Under the pieces are notes generated by a model that worked only from the letters and a program-made list of their open reading frames with translations, did no database searches and was not told where the DNA came from. Source: an uncultured Erysipelotrichaceae bacterium (GTDB lineage Bacteria > Bacillota_I > Bacilli_A > Erysipelotrichales > Erysipelotrichaceae). Taken from it: 64,000 nt of DNA. The DNA lies in NCBI GenBank assembly GCA_947167125.1, contig CAMVGT010000003.1:1-64000 (forward strand). Reading direction: 5' to 3'. A program made the translations under genes and the position numbers. This document shows, piece after piece, positions 8,180-19,939 of the stretch. Every line of letters starts with the position of its first letter. The first letter of the stretch is position 1.

Positions 8180-9422
8180 AAGAAAAAAGAAAAGATCAAT
8201 CAATCCCGTCAGGCTTCTGATTGTGATTCTTGCGGCAATGGCAGTTCTCGGCGCTCTGATCTTTGTGATCGCAAAGCTGACCGGTCCGAAAGAACCGGCG
8301 GAACCTGCTGTGGAAACGGTGGATCCTTCCGAAGTTCAGAATGATGAACAGCAGGAAGGAAGCGAATCCGGATCTGCTGAACCGGAACCGACGGCGGATT
8401 CTTCCGAAACAAGAGTTTCCCTGTTTCTGACCGGAGACGGATTACTCCATGAATCGGTTTATATGGATGCGATGAAGGATGATGGTTCGTTTGATTTTTC
8501 AAAACAGCTGGATCGTGTCACATCGATCGCTTCAAAATATGATCTGCAGTACTATAACCAGGAAACGATTCTGGGCGGAACGGAACTGGGACTGACCGGC
8601 TATCCGACATTCAACAGTCCGCAGGAATTCGGTACCTACATGGTGAACAAGGGATTCAATCTGGTTTCCACCGCAAACAACCATTGCCTGGATATGGGCT
8701 GGACCGGTGTGGAAAACTCCAGGAAATTCTGGAACAGCCAGAAGGGCGTGCTGATGCAGGGCACCAATACAACCCGGGCGGAATATGATGAACTGGCTGT
8801 CACAGAAGTCAACGGCATGAAAATCGCATTCCTAGCCTATTGTGAAAACACCAACGGCATCTATCCGGATACGGACTATGAAGTCAATTATTTCCCGGGC
8901 AATGAAGACGCGATGCTGGAAAAAGTCCGCAGGGCAAAGCAGGAATGCGACGCTGTCATTGTCTCCATGCATTGGGGAACCGAATATTCCATGGAAGCCA
9001 ATGAAACACAGACATCTCTTGCCCGTCAGCTTGCGGACGCAGGAGCGGATGTAATTGTCGGCAACCATGTCCATGTTATCCAGCCGTTTGAATGGATTGA
9101 TGATACCGTCTGCTTCTACGCGATGGGAAATCTGCTCAGTTCCCAGATTGATCTGGAGAACAGAATCGGCATGATGGCAGGTATGGATCTTGTCAAAAAA
9201 GTGAATGAAGACGGAAGCACTTCCGTCTCCATTGAAAATCTGAGAGCGGATTTGCATTATACATATCTCGAAGGTGAATATCCTGCGCTCAGAACAAACA
9301 TTCAGGTCTATCCGTTCAGTGAACTGGATGATTCCATCCTGCCGGATCATGACAGCATTTATAACGAATTCAAATCCGTGATTACATCCATGGATCAGAA
9401 CATACAGATTGGCGGTGTTTAA
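8169..9422 (+). CDS. CapA family (poly-gamma-glutamate synthesis type) metallophosphatase-like protein
   Basis: A 417-residue protein with a Lys/Arg-rich N-terminus and one transmembrane helix (about 12-35), then an acidic low-complexity spacer and an extracellular CapA domain. Family motifs present are LFLTGDGLLHE, YYNQETILGG, STANNHCLDMG, VIVSMHWGTEY, GNHVHVIQPFEW and FYAMGNLL, which form a calcineurin-like metal site. Its translation starts inside the carboxypeptidase gene behind a GGAGG site. CapA proteins can belong to polyglutamate capsule systems, but no capB or capC is present, so a stand-alone envelope role is more likely. Confidence 0.88.
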   Translation: MPTKRKKKRSINPVRLLIVILAAMAVLGALIFVIAKLTGPKEPAEPAVETVDPSEVQNDEQQEGSESGSAEPEPTADSSETRVSLFLTGDGLLHESVYMDAMKDDGSFDFSKQLDRVTSIASKYDLQYYNQETILGGTELGLTGYPTFNSPQEFGTYMVNKGFNLVSTANNHCLDMGWTGVENSRKFWNSQKGVLMQGTNTTRAEYDELAVTEVNGMKIAFLAYCENTNGIYPDTDYEVNYFPGNEDAMLEKVRRAKQECDAVIVSMHWGTEYSMEANETQTSLARQLADAGADVIVGNHVHVIQPFEWIDDTVCFYAMGNLLSSQIDLENRIGMMAGMDLVKKVNEDGSTSVSIENLRADLHYTYLEGEYPALRTNIQVYPFSELDDSILPDHDSIYNEFKSVITSMDQNIQIGGV

Positions 9423-9424
9423 AA

Positions 9425-10084
9425 ATGAACAAAACAATCAAATCACTTACAGCATTTCTGATGGCTTTGGCGCTTGCCGGATGTTCATCAGCTACTCCGA
9501 CTTCAAATACAGATGGCAGTAAACCGACTGCAGCACCTGAACAGCAGGAAACAGCTGAAGAAGGAACAGAAGAACTGATTGCGGAAACAGTTTATGTTGA
9601 GATGGACATCGAAAACTACGGAACTGTGAAACTGGAACTTGACGGCGCGGCTGCTCCGATTACAGTCACAAACTTTGTGAACCTGGTAAATGATCATTTC
9701 TATGACGGTCTGACATTCCACAGAATCATGGATGGATTCATGGTTCAGGGCGGAGATCCGACCGGAACCGGTGTGGGCGGTTCCAGCAAAACCATCAAAG
9801 GTGAGTTTGCACAGAACGGTGTGGACAATCCGATTTCCCACAAAACCGGTGTTATTTCCATGGCAAGAAATTCCATCAGTATGGACAGCGCAAGTTCCCA
9901 GTTCTTCATCTGTGTTGCGGATGATGAATTCCTGGACGGCGCATATGCGGCATTCGGACATGTCACAGAAGGCATGGATGTGATCACAAAGATCGCAAAG
10001 GACGCAAAGCCGGTTGATGACAACGGAACCATCAAACCGGAAGAGCAGCCCATTATCAAAACGATGAAGGTTGTCGAAGGTTAA
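9425..10084 (+). CDS. Cyclophilin-type peptidyl-prolyl isomerase lipoprotein
   Basis: A 219-residue lipoprotein: signal peptide with lipobox LAGC (lipidated Cys at about residue 20), a low-complexity Ser/Thr/Glu spacer, then a cyclophilin domain. Diagnostic motifs are FHRIMDGFMVQGGDPTGTG, ISMAR and SSQFFI. It probably helps fold exported proteins at the outer face of the membrane. It starts two bases after the capA-like stop, as the last gene of the vanY-capA-ppi operon, and is followed by a terminator. Confidence 0.92.
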   Translation: MNKTIKSLTAFLMALALAGCSSATPTSNTDGSKPTAAPEQQETAEEGTEELIAETVYVEMDIENYGTVKLELDGAAAPITVTNFVNLVNDHFYDGLTFHRIMDGFMVQGGDPTGTGVGGSSKTIKGEFAQNGVDNPISHKTGVISMARNSISMDSASSQFFICVADDEFLDGAYAAFGHVTEGMDVITKIAKDAKPVDDNGTIKPEEQPIIKTMKVVEG

Positions 10085-10098
10085 ATTGACTTGAAATG

Positions 10099-10133
10099 AA
10101 AGCTGATTCTCAGGTTTGGGAACCGGCTTTTTT
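10099..10133 (+). terminator. Rho-independent terminator after cyclophilin gene
   Basis: AAAGCTG (10099-10105) pairs with CGGCTTT (10124-10130), extended by an inner TTC/GAA pairing and followed by T residues. Confidence 0.75.
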
Positions 10134-10232
10134 CATACTCCCGCATTTATGAATCAAAGTTCAGCTGATATTCATATAAGAGACAAGAATGCATGTGCTA
10201 GAATAATCACAGAAAGAATTTCGGTACATATC

Positions 10233-11402
10233 ATGAGTGAACTTGGTATTTCTGTTTATCCCGATCTTGCCGGTGCAGAAGAGATACGGGAGTATATGAA
10301 ACTTGCGTCCTCCTATGGATGCGGACGTGTTTTTTCCAGTATGTTTTCCGTGGAAGGAACCAATGAGGAGATCATTGCCTATTTCAAAGATATGTGTGAA
10401 AGCGCGCATGAATGCAGTCTGCGCGTTTCACTGGATGTCAATCCGGGTTTCCTGAAAAAGTTTGGCGTCTCATATGACGATATTTCCCTGTTTCATGAAA
10501 TCGGATGCGATATCCTGCGCATGGATCTTCCTTATGGAAAAGAAAAGGATCTGATCCTCTGTCAGAATCCTTACGGAATTTAGATTCAGCTCAACGCGTC
10601 GATGGGTATTGAAGAAGAACTGATCTATCTCAAAAAACATGGCGTAAATGAAAAGCAGCTTCTGCTCGGACATAATTTCTATCCGCAGCGGTATACAGGA
10701 CTGAAGTGGAATTCTTTTGTTGAGACAAACAGAAGACTGAAGAAATACGGATATCCGGTTGATGCATTCATTGCCAGCCAAAATGAAAATACCCATGGCG
10801 TCTGGGACGCGAAAGATGGACTGCCTACTGTTGAAAGAATGAGAGATTATCCTGCTGATCTTGCATACAGGATTCTGGAAAGGATGGATGTTGACTGCAT
10901 CATGTTCGGCAACGCGTTTGCGTCGGAAGAAGAATTCAGAGAAATTCAGAAGGTGCGCAATGCACATAAACCTCTGGAAGAATCGCCGCTTTATCCGATG
11001 TTAACGGCTTTTGGAGACATGATGAAGCAGAGCAGACGTGTATGTCTGAAAGTGATTCCGGAAGAAGGAATCAGCGAAACGGAACAGTATCTTCTGTTTG
11101 AATGGTATCCGCAGTCTGATTTCGGCGATTCAAGCGAATGGATCTGGAGGAGCCGTTCAGGAAGATTCATGAATGAAAGCAGAAATGTGGTTCCGCGGAA
11201 AGCGGAAGGTGAATATTTCGAAAGAGGCAGTGTCGTAATGGTCAATGACAGTTACCGGCACTATTCCGGTGAAGTGCAGATTGTCAGAGAACCGATTATA
11301 AATGACGGTCAGAGAAATCTCATCGGAAAACTCGCTGAGGGTGAAACAGATCTTCTGGATCTGATTCAGGACGGCGATATCGTGACATTTATCGCCGCAT
11401 AG
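10233..11402 (+). pseudogene. mupG: MupG-like 6-phospho-N-acetylmuramidase interrupted by an in-frame TAG
   Basis: Reading from the ATG at 10233 gives 388 codons in one frame, the length expected for the MupG/DUF871 TIM-barrel family. It begins ELGISVYPDLAG and contains RVFSSMFSVE, LGHNFYPQRYTGL, THGVWDAKDGLPTVE and FGNAFASEEE. Codon 117 is TAG (10581-10583), inside the family segment NPYGI-stop-IQLNAS, where relatives carry Lys; one base change of AAG would create it. No frameshift is present and the remainder looks unfrayed, so the mutation seems very recent. MupG would hydrolyse the MurNAc-6P-GlcNAc disaccharide in wall recycling. No ribosome site precedes the next ATG (10602), so only a 116-residue N-terminal fragment should be made unless the stop is suppressed. 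Confidence 0.85.
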
Positions 11403-11406
11403 TTAG

Positions 11407-12831
<1,425 letters not shown>

Positions 12832-12859
12832 AATTTAATATCAGATAAAATACAGTGAA

Positions 12860-12873
12860 TTAAAGCGCTTACA
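12860..12873. promoter_or_regulatory. cre-like CcpA site over an extended -10 promoter
   Basis: TTAAAGCGCTTACA matches the 14-base catabolite response element consensus TGWAANCGNTNNCA at all fixed positions but one. It ends just before an extended -10 box (TGC then TATAAT at 12877-12882), so CcpA binding would block the promoter. This predicts glucose repression of the small gene and possibly the second GH1 gene. Confidence 0.7.
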
Positions 12874-12911
12874 TGCTATAATGATGTCACAGATAGAAAA
12901 GGAGAATTATC

Positions 12912-13169
12912 ATGTTAGTTAATATCAGCTCACCGATGAAGCGTGATGAAATCAGGAAGCTTCTTGAAGCATCCGAAAACCCCAAGTTCGTCTTCGTTAA
13001 GATGAAGACTCCGATGGAAATGCAGTTCGAAGTCACTTATGCAGAAGGAACAGAGGGCGATCCGACTTCCTATGCTAAGAAGATCATCAAGTCCCAGCCT
13101 TGGGGCGCAGTCCTGATGGTCCGTGCTCTGATCGAAGGTCAGGCTTTCACAGGCGGAAAAGTAGGCTAA
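12912..13169 (+). CDS. Small conserved-looking protein between two GH1 genes, unknown
   Basis: An 85-residue cytoplasmic-type protein starting MLVNISSPMKRDEIRKLLEASE. It has no signal peptide, membrane helix or cysteine and looks like a compact alpha/beta fold. I do not recognise it. Support for a real gene comes from an AGGAGA ribosome site, its own promoter with a cre-like site, codon use like its neighbours and a terminator right after it. The position between two 6-phospho-beta-glucosidases under catabolite control hints at a role in beta-glucoside use, by context only. Confidence 0.7.
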   Translation: MLVNISSPMKRDEIRKLLEASENPKFVFVKMKTPMEMQFEVTYAEGTEGDPTSYAKKIIKSQPWGAVLMVRALIEGQAFTGGKVG

Positions 13170-13182
13170 GCTTTACAAAACG

Positions 13183-13211
13183 GCATCCATTTCGTTATGG
13201 ATGCTTTTTTT
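13183..13211 (+). terminator. Rho-independent terminator between the small gene and the second GH1
   Basis: GCATCCAT (13183-13190) and ATGGATGC (13197-13204) form a perfect 8-bp stem, followed by seven T. It should reduce read-through into the second GH1 gene. Confidence 0.88.
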
Positions 13212-13232
13212 ATGACAGAAAGGAAAAGGTAA

Positions 13233-14687
<1,455 letters not shown>

Positions 14688-14703
14688 CTGAAAACTGACT
14701 GAG

Positions 14704-14728
14704 AAGGGGACCGAAAGGTCTCCTTTTT
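14704..14728 (+). terminator. Rho-independent terminator after the second GH1 gene
   Basis: AAGGGGACC (14704-14712), a GAAA loop and GGTCTCCTT (14717-14725) with one G-U pair, followed by T residues. Confidence 0.85.
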
Positions 14729-14781
14729 CGTTTTCTTCTGTCATTTAGTTGAAAAATACAATTTCATGAATTTGTCTAAGC

Positions 14782-14812
14782 AAACGGATTTGTATATTGA
14801 ATCCGTTTTTTT
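14782..14812 (+). terminator. Second terminator-like hairpin, overlapping a promoter
   Basis: AAACGGATT (14782-14790) pairs perfectly with AATCCGTTT (14800-14808), followed by T to 14812. No gene lies between this and the previous terminator. It may insulate the MMPL gene or act as an attenuator for a transcript starting further upstream. Confidence 0.65.
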
Positions 14813-14825
14813 GCGGAACTATAAC
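14797..14825 (+). promoter_or_regulatory. Probable promoter of the MMPL gene
   Basis: TTGAAT (14797-14802) and TATAAC (14820-14825) are separated by 17 bp. The -35 box lies in the loop and right arm of the hairpin just described. A GAAAGGGGG ribosome site follows at about 14862. Confidence 0.55.
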
Positions 14826-14877
14826 GGTAAAGCACAAAAAAGAAAAGAGATTTTCTTTGAGAGAAAGGGGGAAAGCT

Positions 14878-16941
14878 ATGCTGAAAAAGCTTAGTGCCCA
14901 GATTGTCAGAAACAGAATCGCGATATTGATTCTGTCGCTGCTTCTGCTGATCCCGGCAGGTCTGGGCTATATCCATACAAAGGTCAACTATGACATGTTG
15001 ACGTACCTTCCCGATGAAATCGATACGATGAAGGGACAGGAAATCCTGAAAGAGGAATTCGGGACAGGCGCGTTTGCGATGTTCATGACAGAAGGGATGC
15101 CGGCAAAGGATACGGCAGCCGTCAAGGCAAAAATCGAACAGGTCGAACATGTAAAGAAAGTCATCTGGTATGACACGGTCGCCGATCTTTCCATACCGAT
15201 TGAACTGCTGCCTTCCAATATCCGTGAAGCATTCTGCAGCGATACATCAACAATGATGGTCATCATCTTCGATGACACCATTTCCGCCGACAGCACAACC
15301 GCCGCATGCAATGAGATCCGCTCAATTGCGGACAGACAGTGCTTCCTTTCAGGAATGACAGCTGTGCTGATTGACACCAAGAATCTGGCAGACAAGGAAG
15401 CGCCGGTCTATGTCGGACTGGCAGTCCTTCTGTCGGTGATTGTCCTGTCGCTGGCAATGGATTCCTACATCATTCCGTTTATCTTCCTGGCTTCGATCGG
15501 AATGGCTGTTCTTTACAACCTCGGTTCGAACAATCTGATTCTCGGACAGATTTCCTACCTGACCAAGGCAATCGCGGCTGTTCTGCAGCTGGGTGTGACA
15601 ATGGACTATTCCATCTTCCTCTGGCATTCATATTGCGATCATCTGCAGAACAAGACAAGAGAGGAAGCGATGGCAGACGCGATCACGGATACATTCACTT
15701 CCATCATCGGTTCTTCTGTCACAACAATCGCCGGATTTATCGCGCTGTGCTTTATGAGCTTCACGCTTGGCATGGACCTTGGCGTTGTCATGGCGAAAGG
15801 CGTTCTGATCGGTGTGATCTGCTGCGTCACGGTTCTTCCTTCCATGATTCTGGTTCTTGATAAGGCAATTCAGAAGACAAAACACAGAGAGTTTTTACCG
15901 GATATCGGCAAAGCCGGAACATTGATAAGCAGACATTCCGCAATCTTCCTGATCATTGCCGGAATCGTTCTGATTCCTGCCTTCTACGGCTATACGCATA
16001 CAAACGTCTATTACAATCTGGACCGCTCGCTTCCGGATACATTTGATTCCATCATTGCCAATCAGAAGCTGGCTGATGAATTCCACCAGCAGTCTGTGCA
16101 TGTGCTGATGATCTCTTCCGATGTATCGGACAAGGACATCAATCAGATGGCTGATCAGATAAAGAAAACAGACGGCGTGAAGTTTGTAATCGGACTGAAT
16201 ACGGTCAAGAGCAGTTCTGTTCCGAAGGAAATGATTCCTGCGGATATCAGGGATGTACTGGAATCCGACCGTCTGCAGCTGATCCTGATCGGATCGGAAT
16301 ACAAAGTGGCTTCGGATGAAGTCAATGAACAGGTCAGCAGACTGCAGACAATCGCAAAGAGCTATGATCCCGAATCGATGTTGATCGGGGAAGCTCCTGC
16401 GACAAAGGATCTGATTGAAATTACCGACCATGACTTCACAAAGGTTTCCACCGTTTCCATCGGCATCATCTTTGTGATCATTGCCCTGGTATTCCGTTCT
16501 GTGTCGCTTCCGTTTATCCTGGTTGCCGTTATTTATCTTGGTATTTTTATCAACCTGGGTATTCCGGCATATACCGGAACAGAGCTTCCGTTTATCGCTT
16601 CGATCATTGTCAGCACGATTCAGCTGGGATCGACAGTCGATTACGGAATTCTGATAGCGACAAGATATTTAAGGGAACGTGAAGCCGGAACGGATAAAAA
16701 GGAAGCTGCCGCAAATGCTTTGAAGCTGAGCGCAAAGTCCGTACTTGTATCGGCACTGGCATTCTTTGCGTCGACATTCGGCGTCGGCATGTATTCCAAC
16801 ATTGATATGGTTTCTTCACTCTGCACCCTGATGGCAAGAGGCGCCATCATTTCGATGGTATGTGTCATCTTCGTGCTTCCGAGTATGTTAACCGCATTTG
16901 ATTCACTGATTATGAAAACAACCCGCACAGCACGGGTTTAA
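14878..16941 (+). CDS. MMPL/RND family membrane transporter
   Basis: The start at 14878 (MLKKLSAQIVRNRIAI) is chosen over an upstream in-frame ATG at 14797 because of the adjacent GGGGG site. The 687-residue protein has the duplicated RND plan: one N-terminal helix, an extracellular loop, five or six helices, then the same again. Both halves contain the family segment where Gly/Asp residues meet the membrane (TMDYSIFLWHSY and STVDYGILIATRY). Such exporters move lipids or hydrophobic compounds across the membrane. It is 12 bp upstream of the large heptad-repeat gene, a pairing common in Bacillota. Confidence 0.88.
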   Translation: MLKKLSAQIVRNRIAILILSLLLLIPAGLGYIHTKVNYDMLTYLPDEIDTMKGQEILKEEFGTGAFAMFMTEGMPAKDTAAVKAKIEQVEHVKKVIWYDTVADLSIPIELLPSNIREAFCSDTSTMMVIIFDDTISADSTTAACNEIRSIADRQCFLSGMTAVLIDTKNLADKEAPVYVGLAVLLSVIVLSLAMDSYIIPFIFLASIGMAVLYNLGSNNLILGQISYLTKAIAAVLQLGVTMDYSIFLWHSYCDHLQNKTREEAMADAITDTFTSIIGSSVTTIAGFIALCFMSFTLGMDLGVVMAKGVLIGVICCVTVLPSMILVLDKAIQKTKHREFLPDIGKAGTLISRHSAIFLIIAGIVLIPAFYGYTHTNVYYNLDRSLPDTFDSIIANQKLADEFHQQSVHVLMISSDVSDKDINQMADQIKKTDGVKFVIGLNTVKSSSVPKEMIPADIRDVLESDRLQLILIGSEYKVASDEVNEQVSRLQTIAKSYDPESMLIGEAPATKDLIEITDHDFTKVSTVSIGIIFVIIALVFRSVSLPFILVAVIYLGIFINLGIPAYTGTELPFIASIIVSTIQLGSTVDYGILIATRYLREREAGTDKKEAAANALKLSAKSVLVSALAFFASTFGVGMYSNIDMVSSLCTLMARGAIISMVCVIFVLPSMLTAFDSLIMKTTRTARV

Positions 16942-16953
16942 GGGGAGACAGAT

Positions 16954-19860
16954 ATGAAAACGACAAGAAAATTACTGAGCAGCGCTCTGGCGCTGATGAC
17001 TTCGGTCTCTGTAACCGCGGCTCTTCCTGTGGCAGCCGAAGAACCCGTTAATGAAACGGGAAACGGAGAAAAAGAGGAAACGGTATATGTCATCTCGGAT
17101 GCGGATGGCAATACACAGGATGTGATCGTATCCGACTGGCTGAAAAATCCGGATAAGGAAAACTCGATTTCCGACCGTACGGATCTGAAGGAAATTGAAA
17201 ATGTCAGCGGCGATCAGTCCTATACAGAAAATGGAGACGGAACAATTTCATGGAATGCGGATGGTTCCGATATCCATTATCAGGGAAAGAGTGAACAGGA
17301 GCTTCCTGTTGATGTGAAAGTTTCCTATACATTGGACGGTAAGAAAGTCAGCGCGGAAGAAATCGCAGGCAAAAGCGGCCATGTGACAATCCGCTTTGAT
17401 TATGAAAACAAGGCAAAGGATGAAAACGGCACATCCGTTCCCTTTGCGGCAATCTCCGGCGCGCTTCTGCCGGTGGATGTGTTCACCAATGTAACTGTGG
17501 AAAACGGAAAAGTTATTTCCGAAGGCAAAAACAGCATTGCGGTCGGTATGGCATTCCCGGGACTTTCGGAAACACTGGATCTTGAAGACAATGAAGTTCT
17601 CAAAGAAAAGATTGAACTTCCGGATTATGTGGAAATCGAAGCAGACGCCAAAGACTTCTCACTGGAGATGACAATGACGGTTGTGACTGCAGACTTCCTC
17701 AATGATATCGGAACGGATGGATTTGATCTTTCCGAACTGAAACAGAAAGGCAGTCAGCTGACAGATGGATTTGCGCAGCTGATTGACGGAACATCTTCAT
17801 TGAAAGACGGAACTTCACAGCTGAAGGATGGCGCTTCAGCGCTTCTTGAAGGAACTGAAAAACTGAGTGACGGGGCTGTACAGCTGGATGATGGCACTTC
17901 ACAGCTCAGTGAAGGAACCGGCACACTGCGTGAAGGAACCGGACAGCTGAGCGAAGGCGCAAAAGCCGCATCTGTTGGCGCATCACAATTGGATGCTGGT
18001 GCAGCTGAATTAAAGAACGGTACGGAAAAAGTCAGCACAGGCGCAGGTGCACTGTATGAAGGCACAAAGCAGCTTGCGGCAGGCTCCGATCAGCTCGATG
18101 CAGGTGCAGGAAGTCTGAAAGACGGCACAAAGCAGCTGAAGGACGGAATCGATACAGCATTGAACGGCGTCGGTCAGCTGAAAGACGGCATTTCAGAGGC
18201 TAAACAGGGATCCGGATCTTTAGCACAGGGTGCTGCACAGCTTTCTTCCGATGAAGGAATCGGCGCTCTTGTGAATGGCGCATCTGCTGTGGATCATGGC
18301 GCGGAACAGGTTGCGGACGGCGCAAAGACAATCAATGAAAATACACAGGCGCTTGCACAGGGTGCAGGAAGTCTGAAGGACGGCATCGGAAAACTGAATG
18401 AAGGAATCGGTCAGTTAAGCGGAGGCGTCAATGCATTAAGTGAAAAGGCTTCATCATTAAGCGCATTAAGCGATGGCATCACAGCTTTGAAAAACGGACT
18501 TGCACAGCTGCAGGCACAGGGAACTTCCGCTCTTTCAAACGGATTATCTTCTCTGATTTCCAATAATGCCGCACTGAACAGCGGAATCAGTTCCGCCGCA
18601 AGCGGTGCGTCTGCAGTATCTTCGGGAATTGAAGGCGTCAGCTCTGCAGTTTCCAGTACATCTTCCTACGCTTCTGCAGCTTATGAACAGGCATGCGCAG
18701 TTTATCAGATTCTTTCTGCAGCAGAAGGAACAGATCCTGCTCTTCTTGAACAGGCAAAAGCAGCCTGTGAAGCGGCCGGTGCCGCAAGCCAATATGCTTC
18801 AGGTGCTGTAAGCGCGCTTGGTGAAGTAAAAGCAGGTGCGGATCAGGTCAGCGGCGGTCTGAGTGCACTGCAGTCATCCGTTTCTTCCTATACAGCTGCG
18901 GCTGAACAGCTTTCTGCAGGAGCTTCTTCTGCGGACAGTTCCCTGCAGCAGATCATTGCCCAGGTGGGCGGAATGGAAACTTCCGCAGGTGAAGGCATCA
19001 CAGCTTTGACAGAAGGCATCGGCCAGCTGAAAGCAGGAACAGACAGTCTCTCTTCCGAAAACGGAATCGGCGCAATTGTTTCAGGCGCTGATCAGCTGGC
19101 GCAGGGTTCTTCACAGCTTGCGGAAGGCACAAAACAGCTTTCCGGCGGTGCTGACAGTCTGAAAAACGGAACAGCCGGACTGTATCAGGGAACCGTCAGC
19201 GCAAAGGATGGTGCTGATCAGTTATGCGCAGGCGCTTCAAAACTGGATGAAGGAATCGCCCAGATTGCCCAGGGTACAGAAGAGCTCAGCGAAAAGGCAC
19301 CGGCATTGTCCGAAGGAGCTTCAAAACTTGCGGATGGAGCTGAAACACTGAAGAACGGTACAGCTGCTCTGAGCGAAAATCTGCATACAGCAGAAGCAGG
19401 TGCTGAAGAACTGGCATCCGGTTCCTCTCAGCTGGATGAAGGAATGGGTCAGCTGAAAGACGGAATCGGCACACTGGCACTTTCCCTGCCGCAGCTTGCG
19501 GATGGAGCAGTCAGAGTGAATGACGGCGCGCAGAAGATCAAAGAAGCCGCAGGACTTCTTCATGAAGGAAGCACAGCTTTAAGCAAAGGCGCATCTGATC
19601 TCAAAGACGGCACAAAGCAGCTGTATGACGGAACTGTACAGCTGGACGATGGCGCACAGCAGCTGCTGGATGGTCTGAACAGAATGAATGATGAAGGCAT
19701 TTCCAGAATCACAAAACTTCTGAATGAAGATCTCGGCAGTCTTTCCGACCGTCTGAAGAAGGCAGTCGATGCCGGAAGATCCTATACATCATTCGGCGGT
19801 GCACTGAACAATGAGAACAGTTCGGTCAAGTTTATTTACCGGACAGATACAGTGAAATAA
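16954..19860 (+). CDS. Giant secreted LxxG heptad-repeat protein (YhgE/Pip-like)
   Basis: A 968-residue protein with a signal peptide ending near VAAEEP (about 29). An N-terminal beta-rich domain spans about 30-260, then most of the rest is x-x-x-L-x-x-G heptads such as QLKDGASALLEGTEKLSDGA. A region with fewer such repeats, rich in Ala and Ser, interrupts it (about 510-680). These heptads are known from YhgE/Pip proteins and are thought to form very long helical rods. Unlike classic YhgE, I see no C-terminal membrane helices; it ends FIYRTDTVK. It probably functions extracellularly as partner of the MMPL exporter. An AGGGGAG site precedes the ATG. Confidence 0.85.
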   Translation: MKTTRKLLSSALALMTSVSVTAALPVAAEEPVNETGNGEKEETVYVISDADGNTQDVIVSDWLKNPDKENSISDRTDLKEIENVSGDQSYTENGDGTISWNADGSDIHYQGKSEQELPVDVKVSYTLDGKKVSAEEIAGKSGHVTIRFDYENKAKDENGTSVPFAAISGALLPVDVFTNVTVENGKVISEGKNSIAVGMAFPGLSETLDLEDNEVLKEKIELPDYVEIEADAKDFSLEMTMTVVTADFLNDIGTDGFDLSELKQKGSQLTDGFAQLIDGTSSLKDGTSQLKDGASALLEGTEKLSDGAVQLDDGTSQLSEGTGTLREGTGQLSEGAKAASVGASQLDAGAAELKNGTEKVSTGAGALYEGTKQLAAGSDQLDAGAGSLKDGTKQLKDGIDTALNGVGQLKDGISEAKQGSGSLAQGAAQLSSDEGIGALVNGASAVDHGAEQVADGAKTINENTQALAQGAGSLKDGIGKLNEGIGQLSGGVNALSEKASSLSALSDGITALKNGLAQLQAQGTSALSNGLSSLISNNAALNSGISSAASGASAVSSGIEGVSSAVSSTSSYASAAYEQACAVYQILSAAEGTDPALLEQAKAACEAAGAASQYASGAVSALGEVKAGADQVSGGLSALQSSVSSYTAAAEQLSAGASSADSSLQQIIAQVGGMETSAGEGITALTEGIGQLKAGTDSLSSENGIGAIVSGADQLAQGSSQLAEGTKQLSGGADSLKNGTAGLYQGTVSAKDGADQLCAGASKLDEGIAQIAQGTEELSEKAPALSEGASKLADGAETLKNGTAALSENLHTAEAGAEELASGSSQLDEGMGQLKDGIGTLALSLPQLADGAVRVNDGAQKIKEAAGLLHEGSTALSKGASDLKDGTKQLYDGTVQLDDGAQQLLDGLNRMNDEGISRITKLLNEDLGSLSDRLKKAVDAGRSYTSFGGALNNENSSVKFIYRTDTVK

Positions 19861-19864
19861 TCCG

Positions 19865-19901
19865 AAAGCGGTCTGATCGCAAAGATCATTCCGCTTTTTT
19901 T
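19865..19901 (+). terminator. Rho-independent terminator
   Basis: AAAGCGG (19865-19871) pairs with CCGCTTT (19891-19897), with an inner TGATC/GATCA stem, followed by a T run. Confidence 0.85.
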
Positions 19902-19939
19902 CTGTTTCCTGTACAATACCCTCATTGAAGGAGAATCCC

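Noticed and set aside
10581..10583. Genome-wide amber recoding as explanation for the TAG in mupG
   Set aside because: TAG ends several normal genes in the window (mrnC, the sigma factor, mupG itself), so a general reassignment is not supported.
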